This document shows, in pieces, positions 1 through 6,836 of a stretch of 64,000 bases of DNA. The stretch spans positions 62,001 to 126,000 of the forward strand of contig JAPYPR010000006.1 of NCBI GenBank assembly GCA_029937545.1. Reading direction: 5' to 3'. Under the pieces are notes generated by a model. It worked only from the letters and a program-made list of their open reading frames with translations. It was not told the DNA's origin and made no database searches. The DNA is from Erythrobacter sp. GTDB lineage: Bacteria; Pseudomonadota; Alphaproteobacteria; Sphingomonadales; Sphingomonadaceae. How positions within the stretch are numbered: position 1 is the stretch's first letter; every line of letters begins with the position of its first letter. Position numbers and translations under genes: made by a program.

Positions 1-572
1 AACTCGGCCTCGACCAGGTCGATGAAGGGCAGGAAGAGCGAGCGGTTGAGCCCGTCCTTGTAGAGATCGCGGGGAGGGCGGTTGCTGGTGGTGACCACGG
101 CAAGCCTCTCGTCGCAGATCAGTGCGGTGAACAAGCGGCTCATGATCGCGGCATCGGCGGTGTTGGTGACCACCATCTCGTCGAAGGCGAGACAGCGGAC
201 GTCCGTCGCGATGTCGCGGGCGACCTTGCCTGTCGGATCGCCCGGATCGGTTTCGCGCCGTTCGCGCATGCGGCGGTCGACCTCGAGCATGAACTCGTGG
301 AAGTGGACGCGGCGCTTCTGCCCGATCTCGAGTGTCTCGACGAACAGATCCATCAGCATGGACTTGCCGCGACCGACGCCGCCCCACATGTAGACGCCCT
401 GCGGCCGCGTTTTGCGCCCACCGAACAGTTGGGACAGGAGGCCGCCGGAACTTTCGGAGGTCAACTCGCGCTGCAGCTTGTCGAGCCGTTCCGCAGCGCG
501 GCGCTGATCCGCGTCCGAGCGCAGCTCGCCGGCTTCGACGAGCCGCTCGTAACGAGCGAGCATACCGCTCAT
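1..572 (-). CDS. zapE: Cell division protein ZapE (AFG1-like ATPase), 3' part missing
   Basis: The gene runs off the left edge, so only about the first 190 residues are visible. They read MSGMLARYERLV at the start, then the Walker A region VYMWGGVGRGKSMLMD, a HFHEFML segment and LAFDEMVVT (Walker B), ending in TTSNRPPRDLYKDGL, which is typical of the AFG1/ZapE family of AAA-type ATPases. In Gammaproteobacteria ZapE binds FtsZ and acts during constriction under stress. The ATG at 570-572 overlaps the stop of the upstream thioesterase gene (ATGA), so the two are translationally coupled. The family call is firm; the cell-division role here is inferred from homology. Confidence 0.9.
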   Translation of the reverse strand, partial: MSGMLARYERLVEAGELRSDADQRRAAERLDKLQRELTSESSGGLLSQLFGGRKTRPQGVYMWGGVGRGKSMLMDLFVETLEIGQKRRVHFHEFMLEVDRRMRERRETDPGDPTGKVARDIATDVRCLAFDEMVVTNTADAAIMSRLFTALICDERLAVVTTSNRPPRDLYKDGLNRSLFLPFIDLVEAE

Positions 573-1036
573 TGCGGGGTCGGGCGGCGGTGCATCTTCT
601 TCACGATGCCGGAGAAGCTGGCGACGGTGTGGTCCTCCTGCTCGACCGTCCCGCGCACGAACACCATGCTGCCGGTCTCGCGCACGATCTCGCACACCGC
701 ATCGAGCGGGCGGCCGGGCTGCCCGCCGCCGACGAACTGGGTGGAGAGCTCGACCGTCACCGAAGGGCCGGCATTGCCGCTGCCGATCGTGTGCATGGTC
801 GTGAACAGGCTGATGTCGATCAGCGACAGCGTGACCGCGCCGTGGATGATACCCTGCAGGTTCTCGTGTCGCCGTTCCGGGAACATGCGCAGGCGCGCCT
901 TGCCATCATCATCGACGCGCGTGATGAGCTTACCCATCACCGCCCCGTTGAACAGCGACTGGTCCTTCAGGTTCCAGTGCCGCCAGCCCGGATTGTCCGG
1001 GTCAGGCCCGTGATCGAAGACCTCGTCCGACAGCAT
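569..1036 (-). CDS. PaaI/hotdog-fold thioesterase family protein
   Basis: A 155-residue hotdog protein. The segment ENLQGIIHGAVTLSLIDISL matches the helix and HGG-like loop of PaaI-type acyl-CoA thioesterases, and STQFVGGGQPGRPLDAVCEI is the following strand pair. The substrate cannot be told from sequence. I start it at the ATG at 1034-1036, preceded by GGGGCAGGG on the minus strand; a longer in-frame start at 1111 lies inside a repeat element and is unlikely. Its start overlaps the stop of a 64-codon reading frame (TAATG), and its stop overlaps the zapE start. It is probably co-transcribed with sdhB and zapE, but the leader before it is made entirely of the repeat element described at 1039-1304. 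Confidence 0.8.
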   Translation of the reverse strand: MLSDEVFDHGPDPDNPGWRHWNLKDQSLFNGAVMGKLITRVDDDGKARLRMFPERRHENLQGIIHGAVTLSLIDISLFTTMHTIGSGNAGPSVTVELSTQFVGGGQPGRPLDAVCEIVRETGSMVFVRGTVEQEDHTVASFSGIVKKMHRRPTPQ

Positions 1037-1230
1037 TAGACCCTGCCCCACGGGGCCGGATGCATCTGGATTGCGCCGTAAGGCTGCGCGGGTAGGCGCG
1101 TCGCGCAGCACGGGCCATTTGCCCGCGCCAGCGATGCAACGCAGTCACGCAGCCTTACAGCGCAACCGCGAAGCGGCGGGCCGACTTTGGTCCAGCGCTG
1201 CGTTGCTCGTCGGTCACTGTGTGAGAGCAT
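1036..1230 (-). CDS. Small hypothetical ORF (64 aa) carried inside a MITE-like repeat
   Basis: This frame starts at the ATG at 1228-1230 behind a strong ribosome binding site (GAGGAGGGAGCC) and ends in TAA at 1036-1038, which overlaps the ATG of the thioesterase gene. The predicted product is basic, rich in Arg, Cys and Ala, and resembles no family I know. It lies wholly within the inverted-repeat element, so it may be fortuitous, or it may serve only to carry ribosomes across the element to the thioesterase start. The strong SD and the stop/start overlap favour translation; the lack of recognisable protein character argues against a function. Confidence 0.35.
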   Translation of the reverse strand: MLSHSDRRATQRWTKVGPPLRGCAVRLRDCVASLARANGPCCATRLPAQPYGAIQMHPAPWGRV

Positions 1231-1304
1231 GGCTCCCTCCTCGCGCCTGTCGCTGAACCAAAATCGGCTCCGTCCAGACATATTCGGCTCCGTGGGGCAG
1301 GGTC
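1039..1304. mobile_element. Putative MITE, 266 bp, with 20 bp terminal inverted repeats and TTA flanks
   Basis: The ends 1039-1058 and 1285-1304 are inverted copies of each other with one mismatch in 20 (outer end GACCCTGCCCCACGG). The element is flanked by the same three bases in direct orientation, TTA at 1036-1038 and TTA at 1305-1307, as expected of a 3 bp target duplication. A second, nested inverted repeat lies at 1071-1088 and 1148-1165 (17 of 18 matching). There is no transposase gene. Insertion was exactly at the sdhB stop codon (TAA on the minus strand), so sdhB is intact. Members of the IS5 family, such as the IS1031 group, make 3 bp TNA duplications, so a derivative of such an element is plausible but inferred. 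Confidence 0.5.
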
Positions 1305-2087
1305 TTAGATCGCGCGTTCGGCGATCATCTTCTTGGTTTCGGCGATCGCCTTGGCGGGCGAGAGGCCCTTGGGGCAGACGTTCGCGCAGTTCATGATCGT
1401 GTGGCAGCGATAGAGGCGGAAGGGGTCCTCCAGCTGGTCGAGCCGCTCGCCAGTCATCTCGTCGCGGCTGTCGGCCAGCCAGCGATAGGCCTGCAGCAGG
1501 ATCGCCGGGCCGAGGAACTTGTCGCTGTTCCACCAATAGCTGGGGCAGGCGGTCGAGCAGCAGGCGCACAGGATGCACTCGTAAAGCCCGTCGAGCTGCT
1601 CGCGCTGCTCGGGCGACTGGAGCCGCTCCTTGCCACTCGGCGTGGTCGAGACGGTCTGCAGCCAGGGGCGGATGCTGGCGTATTGCGCGTAGAAATGCGT
1701 GAAGTCGGGCACGAGGTCCTTGATCACATCCATGCTCGGCAGCGGAGTGATGCGAATTTCGCCCTTGAGGTCCTCGATCGCCGTGGTGCAGGCGAGGCCG
1801 TTCTTGCCGTTGAGATTCATCGAGCACGAGCCGCAGATGCCCTCGCGGCAGGAGCGACGGAAGGTCAGCGTCGGATCGATCTCGTTCTTGATCTTGAACA
1901 AGGCGTCGAGAACCATCGGGCCGCAATCGTCGAGGTCAAGCTCGAACGTATCGTAGCGCGGGTTTTCGCCGGTGTCGGGATCGTAGCGGTAGATCTTGAA
2001 CTTGCGGATGCGAGAGCCGCCTTCGGCACTGTGGGCGCGGCCTTTGCCGGTGATCTTCGAATTCTTGGGAAGGGTGAAGGTCGCCAT
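1305..2087 (-). CDS. sdhB: Succinate dehydrogenase iron-sulfur subunit
   Basis: SdhB carries electrons from the flavoprotein SdhA to ubiquinone through three Fe-S clusters (complex II, cytoplasmic face of the inner membrane). The 260-residue protein shows the plant-type [2Fe-2S] motif [15 protein letters not shown] and the two ferredoxin-like clusters [16 protein letters not shown] and [16 protein letters not shown] start it at the ATG at 2085-2087 ([12 protein letters not shown]), the family start, rather than an upstream ATG at 2117. The sdhCDA genes are not next to it: the gene upstream is a divergent SDR. A promoter-like sequence lies about 30 bases upstream of the start. Confidence 0.97.
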   Translation of the reverse strand: MATFTLPKNSKITGKGRAHSAEGGSRIRKFKIYRYDPDTGENPRYDTFELDLDDCGPMVLDALFKIKNEIDPTLTFRRSCREGICGSCSMNLNGKNGLACTTAIEDLKGEIRITPLPSMDVIKDLVPDFTHFYAQYASIRPWLQTVSTTPSGKERLQSPEQREQLDGLYECILCACCSTACPSYWWNSDKFLGPAILLQAYRWLADSRDEMTGERLDQLEDPFRLYRCHTIMNCANVCPKGLSPAKAIAETKKMIAERAI

Positions 2088-2118
2088 TACGCAGTCGTTC
2101 CTGTTGCTTTCTGCCACC

Positions 2119-2146
2119 CATCTAGCGGTTCATGCGAGTGGCGCAA
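2119..2146 (-). promoter_or_regulatory. Candidate sigma70-type promoter of sdhB
   Basis: On the minus strand TTGCGC (2141-2146) is separated by 16 bases from TAGATG (2119-2124), about 32 bases ahead of the sdhB start. The same TTGnnn-N16/17-TAGnnn arrangement recurs ahead of several other genes in this window, which is the main support. Confidence 0.4.
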
Positions 2147-2309
2147 GGCCGACGATGCTGCATTTCCTGCACACTGTGTCCAACTGGATCGAAGACATGG
2201 ACCGCATGGACCACAGTCCAGGGCGGAAAAAAGCGAGATTGCGAAAATGGCCGAATTCTGCGGGGGGCGAGGGAACAATCCGGACACGCAATCGGTCTAG
2301 TCCGGTAGG

Positions 2310-3035
2310 ATGGACGTAGGAAAGCCAATTCGCAGAGCAGCGGTTTTCGGGGCGAGTGGCGGCATCGGCCGCGCGCTCGCGGAAGCGCTGGTGGAGCAGG
2401 GCGTCGAAGTATGGGCAGGGTGTCGTTCGGGCGAGTCCGGCATTGCGGGGGCGCAGCCTTTTGCCTTCGATATCGGCGACGAAACAAGCATCGCCGAAGC
2501 GGCCAACGCGATGGGCAACGACCCTCCCGACCGCGTCATCGTCGCCAGCGGGGTACTTACACTCGATGACGGCACAGGGCCCGAGCGCAGCTACCGTTCG
2601 CTCGAGCCGGATGCCATGCAGCGTATTTTCCTGCTCAACACAATCGGCCCGGCAATCATCGCCAAGCACATGCTGCCGCTATTCGACCGGAAGGAACGCT
2701 GCGTGTTCGCGGCGCTCTCGGCCCGCGTCGGTTCGATTTCTGACAATCACCTGGGCGGTTGGCATAGCTATCGCGCCAGCAAGGCGGCGCTTAACATGCT
2801 GCTGAGAAACTTTGCGATCGAACTGGGCCGCACGCACAAGCAGGCCGTGGTCGCGGGCCTCCATCCGGGCACGGTCGACACGCAACTTTCCGAGCCGTTT
2901 CAGTCGAACCTGCCCGATGGCCAACTGACTGCACCGGGCGAAGCTGCTGCAAACCTTCTCGAAGTCATCGACAAACTCGCGCCTTCGGACAGCGGCAAGT
3001 TGTTCGACTACGCTGGGGAGGAGATCCCGGCATAG
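2310..3035 (+). CDS. SDR family NAD(P)-dependent oxidoreductase
   Basis: A 241-residue short-chain dehydrogenase. The Rossmann motif GASGGIG is at residues 14-20, the NNAG-like position reads ASGVL (79-83), and the catalytic Tyr/Lys pair is in WHSYRASKAAL (Tyr154, Lys158) with Ser in the preceding ALSARVGSIS. The overall pattern, including HPGTVDTQLSEPF, is that of CsgA/C-factor-like SDRs. The substrate is unknown. It starts at ATG 2310 behind GGTAGG, is divergent from sdhB, and ends at a strong hairpin terminator shared with the convergent protease gene. Confidence 0.85.
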   Translation: MDVGKPIRRAAVFGASGGIGRALAEALVEQGVEVWAGCRSGESGIAGAQPFAFDIGDETSIAEAANAMGNDPPDRVIVASGVLTLDDGTGPERSYRSLEPDAMQRIFLLNTIGPAIIAKHMLPLFDRKERCVFAALSARVGSISDNHLGGWHSYRASKAALNMLLRNFAIELGRTHKQAVVAGLHPGTVDTQLSEPFQSNLPDGQLTAPGEAAANLLEVIDKLAPSDSGKLFDYAGEEIPA

Positions 3036-3040
3036 AAAAA

Positions 3041-3068
3041 CCGCCCCGCGCCGGGTGGCGCGAGGCGG
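3041..3068. terminator. Bidirectional hairpin terminator between the SDR and the protease gene
   Basis: CCGCC-C-CGCGCC pairs with GGCGCG-A-GGCGG around a GGGT loop (12-base arms with one internal mismatch). An A-run precedes it, giving a T-tract for the minus-strand transcript, and TTCGTTT follows on the plus strand. Confidence 0.75.
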
Positions 3069-3100
3069 CTTCGTTTCAGGCGGTTTCAACCCGTCTCGGA

Positions 3101-4771
3101 TCAGCCGAACAGGATATCGCCAACCGGAATCGCGTCGAGGTTTTCGAAGATGATCGTCTGGTCGATCACGCCATCGCTGTCGATGTCGATTTCCAGGCGA
3201 TTGTCGATCGCGGTCAGGGTCGAGGCGGCGGTGATCCCGAGACCCGACAAGTCGACCGTGTCGATGCCCTCTTCGAAGTCGTTGATGATGTCGGTTCCGC
3301 CATTCGTGAAGCTGTCGGTGAACAGCTGCTCGTCGGAAGCAAACACGAACACGTCCGCACCGCCATTACCCGTCAGGACATTGTCCTGTTCGTTGGTGAT
3401 GATGACGTCGCGATAGTCGGTACCGACTGCATTCTCGATCTCGGTGCCATAGGCGATCGAGATGTTCTGGTACTGCATCGCCTCGACACCGGCGTGCCCG
3501 GTATCGGCTGCGATGTCGCGGGCGTTCAGGCCCATGTAGCGGCTCGTCACGCTGTCGATCGTCGCCTGATCGGCAGGCGCGTAGTAATCCTCGATGCCAT
3601 AAGCCACTTCGATCGCGTCATTGAGCGACTGCAGGGCTTCTGCCTGGTCGGCCGTAGTGATGTTGCCCTGGCCGGCAGATGAGAACTGCCCGTCGCGCAG
3701 GTCGATCAGTACGCTGGCTTCGAAGCCCGAGAGATCGACTGTGTCGATACCGCCGGCGTCGTAGATCGTCAGATAGGGGTGCTCGTTCTGCGTGAAGTCG
3801 AACACCTCGCGATCTGCGGTCGAATTGAAGCCATAGGTGGTATCGTCGGCGCGGGTGGTCGGATCGGCACCGTAGACCTGCTGGATGGTGTAGACATCAT
3901 GCAGCAGCGGCGTTTGCGCATTGCTGAAGAAGAACGTGCCCCAGTTGACGATCCGCGCACCGGTTTCCGAGGCCGACCAGTAGGACATGATCGAATATTG
4001 TTCGGAATCCTGGGCATATTCGGCCTGGTCGAGATAGGTCGTCGCACCTGCACCATTGTAGGCGCCGGGGTGACTGAGGCCGATCGCATGACCGATTTCG
4101 TGGGTGAGCGTCGTTGCGCCGTAACCACCAAAGCTCAAGTCGCCGTTGGAATAGTTCCCCTCGTGAAGAAGCGTGCCATCGGCGTCGAAGTAGCTGCGGG
4201 GATCGGCGACAAAGACATCGCCGAAGAAATTGTAGCCGCGAGCGTTCGTGAAGCCGTATTCCGGATAATACGCGTAAGCCTGCGCCGGGTCCCAGCTGTT
4301 GGCGAACTGGATGTCGGCACCGCGGCCGTTGCTTTCCACGAATTCGGGCGTGATCAGATCGTCCCACAGCGCGATCGATGCACGTGCGGCATCCTGCTGG
4401 GCAGCGGTGAACGGAGCGGCTCCGTTATTGGCACCGAAGTTGTACTGCGGACTGTTGTACAGGCCGACCAGATTGTCGTTCTGAAGGAAGGTATAGGTAA
4501 TCCGGTTGCTGCCGGTGATATTGTGCGAATTGCCGGAGAAGATCTGGTCGACGACCTGATCGAGGTCGGCAATCAGCTTGCCGCGGTATCCGAAGCCGAA
4601 GCCGCCGAAATTGTCGAGGTTGAAGTCCTCGGCCAGCGCGCCGGTGTCATAATCGAGCACGGTGTCGATGGTGATCTGCTCGCGCAGTTCGCTGCCGTGA
4701 TCGCAAGCGTCTGTGCAGGTGTGCGTGTAGAGATAGTCTGTCCCCTCGGACAGCACGTTATGGCGCGGCAT
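3101..4771 (-). CDS. Serralysin-like (M10) zinc metalloprotease with degenerate RTX C-terminus
   Basis: A 556-residue secreted-type protease. The zinc motif HEIGHAIGLSH is at residues 224-234 and the Met-turn SIMSYW follows at 260-265, as in serralysins. The C-terminal part carries serralysin-C sequence (DGGIDTVDLSG-like segments, LIDLRDGQFSS) and only one poor RTX-like stretch (DNVLTGNGGADVFVF). There is no N-terminal Sec signal, consistent with type I secretion through a C-terminal signal, but no ABC exporter or membrane fusion gene is adjacent. The start at 4769-4771 has an excellent SD (GGAGGGAGCC); an in-frame ATG at 4813 lacks one. Family assignment is firm, substrates unknown. Confidence 0.88.
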   Translation of the reverse strand: MPRHNVLSEGTDYLYTHTCTDACDHGSELREQITIDTVLDYDTGALAEDFNLDNFGGFGFGYRGKLIADLDQVVDQIFSGNSHNITGSNRITYTFLQNDNLVGLYNSPQYNFGANNGAAPFTAAQQDAARASIALWDDLITPEFVESNGRGADIQFANSWDPAQAYAYYPEYGFTNARGYNFFGDVFVADPRSYFDADGTLLHEGNYSNGDLSFGGYGATTLTHEIGHAIGLSHPGAYNGAGATTYLDQAEYAQDSEQYSIMSYWSASETGARIVNWGTFFFSNAQTPLLHDVYTIQQVYGADPTTRADDTTYGFNSTADREVFDFTQNEHPYLTIYDAGGIDTVDLSGFEASVLIDLRDGQFSSAGQGNITTADQAEALQSLNDAIEVAYGIEDYYAPADQATIDSVTSRYMGLNARDIAADTGHAGVEAMQYQNISIAYGTEIENAVGTDYRDVIITNEQDNVLTGNGGADVFVFASDEQLFTDSFTNGGTDIINDFEEGIDTVDLSGLGITAASTLTAIDNRLEIDIDSDGVIDQTIIFENLDAIPVGDILFG

Positions 4772-4828
4772 GGCTCCCTCCAAAAATGTGAAATACGACC
4801 CCCAGTGCATCAAACACCAAGTAACCGC

Positions 4829-4856
4829 ATCCTAACCATAGGTCAGACGGTGGCAA
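4829..4856 (-). promoter_or_regulatory. Candidate promoter of the serralysin-like gene
   Basis: Minus strand TTGCCA (4851-4856), 16-base spacer, TAGGAT (4829-4834). This would give a leader of about 50 bases. Support is only the match to the pattern seen elsewhere in the window. Confidence 0.3.
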
Positions 4857-4964
4857 GGGCGTTTACCGCTTTTTCGCGCAGTTCGGGCAATATATCTGAA
4901 GTCGCGGGGGGGTGCCCGCGCAATATGACAAACGTGCTATCCGGTGGCGATATTTGCGAGCAAC

Positions 4965-5984
4965 TCAGCCGGCAGCGATGAGGCCGTTCCTCCGCCACGA
5001 TTCGGCCAGCAGCGTCTCGAGCAGATCGGCATGGCTGAATCCCGCTTTCGCCGCAGCCTTGGCCATGACCTTCTCCGACCACAGATTGCAGTTGAGGTTG
5101 ATCTCGATGAAATTGATGTCGCCCGTGTCCAGATCTATGCGGAACTCGATCCTTCCGTAATCGAATGGCACGAATTCCTGCGCGACCTCGCGCGCCATGG
5201 CTTCGATCTTCGGCGCAAGGTCGGGATCGTCGAAGCGTTTGAGCGCCGCCTTTTCCTTGTTCTCGACCAGGTCGCGCTTTTCGTAATAGGTCCACAGGCG
5301 CTGCGTATCCTCCCGCTCGTACCACAGCGTGGGGAGGGCAATCGGCTCGTCCTCGATGGTAATGAAGGCGCATTGGACATCGTAGCCGTTAAGATATGGC
5401 TCGACGATCGCATCATGGCCCTCGGTATGAATGTGCCAGACCGCGTTGGCCACTTCGACCCAGCTGCTCGCGTCGGTGATGCCCCAGCTCGCGGAGGAGG
5501 CATTGGGCTTGATGACCCAGCGGCCGGATTCCTTGGCGGGCAGGTCCTCTTCTCGAATTGGCGCTCCGCGGCGGTAACAGAACCAGGGCGCGGTCGGCAC
5601 GCCCGCATGTTCGCAGACGAGCTTCGACACCGATTTGTCGTCGCCAAGTCCGCGAAGGAACGGCATCGCGCCCAGATAAGGGATTGCGTGCTTGTTGCAC
5701 AGGATCGGGATCAGCATCTCGCTGTTTACGAAGCCGCCGCGATTGAGCAGCGGAAACACGAAATCCACATCGGGTTTCTCGAACAGCACTTCGTAGTGGT
5801 TGGCGAATTCGAGATTGAGGCCCAGCCCTTCCAGGGTGGAGCGAACCTCGTGATGGTAGATCGCGTGATTGCCGTCTTCTGGGTGCATTCCCCCGCCGAA
5901 CAGCGCGTGCTTGGCCACGAACAGCGTGCGAATGCGCTCCTTTGCTTCTTCGGGAATGCGAAGGGGGGTAATCGGTTTGGTCAT
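4965..5984 (-). CDS. ATP-grasp protein of the D-alanine-D-alanine ligase family
   Basis: A 339-residue ATP-grasp enzyme. The central region GRWVIKPNASSASWGIT is the ATP-binding lysine and glycine/serine loop, HDAIVEPYLNGYDVQCAF the following strand and adenine-binding segment, and DINFIEINLNCNLWSEK the metal-binding E-x-N element, as in Ddl-type ligases. The N-terminal part (LFGGGMHPEDGNHAIYHHEV) does not look like a canonical Ddl, and the gene is not in a mur-fts cluster, so another carboxylate-amine ligation is as likely as cell-wall D-Ala-D-Ala synthesis. It is read divergently from a methyltransferase. No good SD is visible before the ATG at 5982-5984. Confidence 0.75.
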   Translation of the reverse strand: MTKPITPLRIPEEAKERIRTLFVAKHALFGGGMHPEDGNHAIYHHEVRSTLEGLGLNLEFANHYEVLFEKPDVDFVFPLLNRGGFVNSEMLIPILCNKHAIPYLGAMPFLRGLGDDKSVSKLVCEHAGVPTAPWFCYRRGAPIREEDLPAKESGRWVIKPNASSASWGITDASSWVEVANAVWHIHTEGHDAIVEPYLNGYDVQCAFITIEDEPIALPTLWYEREDTQRLWTYYEKRDLVENKEKAALKRFDDPDLAPKIEAMAREVAQEFVPFDYGRIEFRIDLDTGDINFIEINLNCNLWSEKVMAKAAAKAGFSHADLLETLLAESWRRNGLIAAG

Positions 5985-6063
5985 GGTGTGCCCGTCTATG
6001 ATTTTGCCGCCATTACGCCGCGCAGTCCGGCACCGCTACCGAATTCTGCGCGCGAGAAACCGC

Positions 6064-6091
6064 TTGCCGCGCGCTCGAAACGCGATAGCTT
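6064..6091 (+). promoter_or_regulatory. Candidate promoter of the methyltransferase gene
   Basis: TTGCCG (6064-6069), 16-base spacer, TAGCTT (6086-6091), about 32 bases ahead of the GTG start. It matches the recurring TTGnnn-N16/17-TAGnnn pattern. Confidence 0.4.
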
Positions 6092-6123
6092 GTTTTATCA
6101 AGTTCGCCGGAGAGGAGTTGGGG

Positions 6124-6759
6124 GTGGGACTGAAAAGCTGGTACGATGCGCACCTCATGCCGCGGCTGATCACCTATGCCTGCGGTCAGCCGGAAATCGA
6201 GGATCGCCGGCGCATGGTCGTCCCGCTCGCGCGCGGCCATGTCTTCGAGATCGGCTGCGGTGGGGGCCTCAACCAGAAATTCTACGACACGGAGCAGGTG
6301 GCGGCATTCAGCGGGATCGACCCTCATGGCAAGCTGCTCGACGGTGCCCGTGCCGAAGCCGAACGCAAGGGATGGGACGTCGATCTGCGGCAGGGGGTGG
6401 GCGAAGCCATACCCTTCCAGGACAGCAGTTTCGATACGGTCGTATGCACCTATACGCTGTGTTCGGTGGACGATCAGGCGAGGGTCATGTCCGAAATGCG
6501 GCGCATCCTTCGGCCGGGAGGGCGCTTGCTGTTTCTCGAGCATGGGCGCTCGCCGGATGTGGGCGTGGCGAAATGGCAGGAGCGGATCGAGCCTGTCTGG
6601 AAGCCCATGGCCGGTGGATGCCATCTCACCCGGCCGATCGGGTCGGCGCTGCGCGGGGCTGGCTTCGCTGTCGAGCCGCTCGGGCAGGCATATCTACCGA
6701 AGGCGCCGAAGGTGATAGGCTGGATGGAATGGGGCGTCGCGCGCATAGAAGGCGCGTGA
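6124..6759 (+). CDS. Class I SAM-dependent methyltransferase
   Basis: A 211-residue Rossmann-type methyltransferase. Motif I is VFEIGCGGGLNQKFY, followed by FSGIDPHGKLLDGA, VGEAIPFQDSSFDTVVCTYT (motif II region) and MRRILRPGGRLLFLEHG, which is the pattern of the methyltransferase-11/METTL7-like group. The methyl acceptor is unknown. I use the GTG at 6124, which sits behind GGAGAGGAG; a TTG two codons earlier is possible. It is a single gene with its own promoter-like sequence, and is convergent with rne across a strong terminator. Confidence 0.85.
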   Translation: MGLKSWYDAHLMPRLITYACGQPEIEDRRRMVVPLARGHVFEIGCGGGLNQKFYDTEQVAAFSGIDPHGKLLDGARAEAERKGWDVDLRQGVGEAIPFQDSSFDTVVCTYTLCSVDDQARVMSEMRRILRPGGRLLFLEHGRSPDVGVAKWQERIEPVWKPMAGGCHLTRPIGSALRGAGFAVEPLGQAYLPKAPKVIGWMEWGVARIEGA

Positions 6760-6781
6760 TCCAGGCGAGCCACTAGACGGA

Positions 6782-6810
6782 CGCCCCGGACCCATTGTGG
6801 GGCCGGGGCG
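6782..6810. terminator. Bidirectional hairpin terminator between the methyltransferase and rne
   Basis: CGCCCCGGaCCC pairs with GGGgCCGGGGCG around the loop ATTGT (6794-6798), 12-base arms with one mismatch. It lies between two convergent genes. Confidence 0.75.
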
Positions 6811-6836
6811 CTATCGTTCAAGCAGTTTGCTCGGGC

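Noticed and set aside
1036-1926. A long frame on the minus strand across sdhB and the repeat element
   Set aside because: It overlaps sdhB in another phase. Only the last 64 codons have a start with a ribosome binding site.
4903-4920. A hairpin CGCGGG-GGGGTG-CCCGCG between the protease and ligase genes as a terminator
   Set aside because: The stem has only six pairs, and neither strand has a T-tract; it may simply be GC composition.
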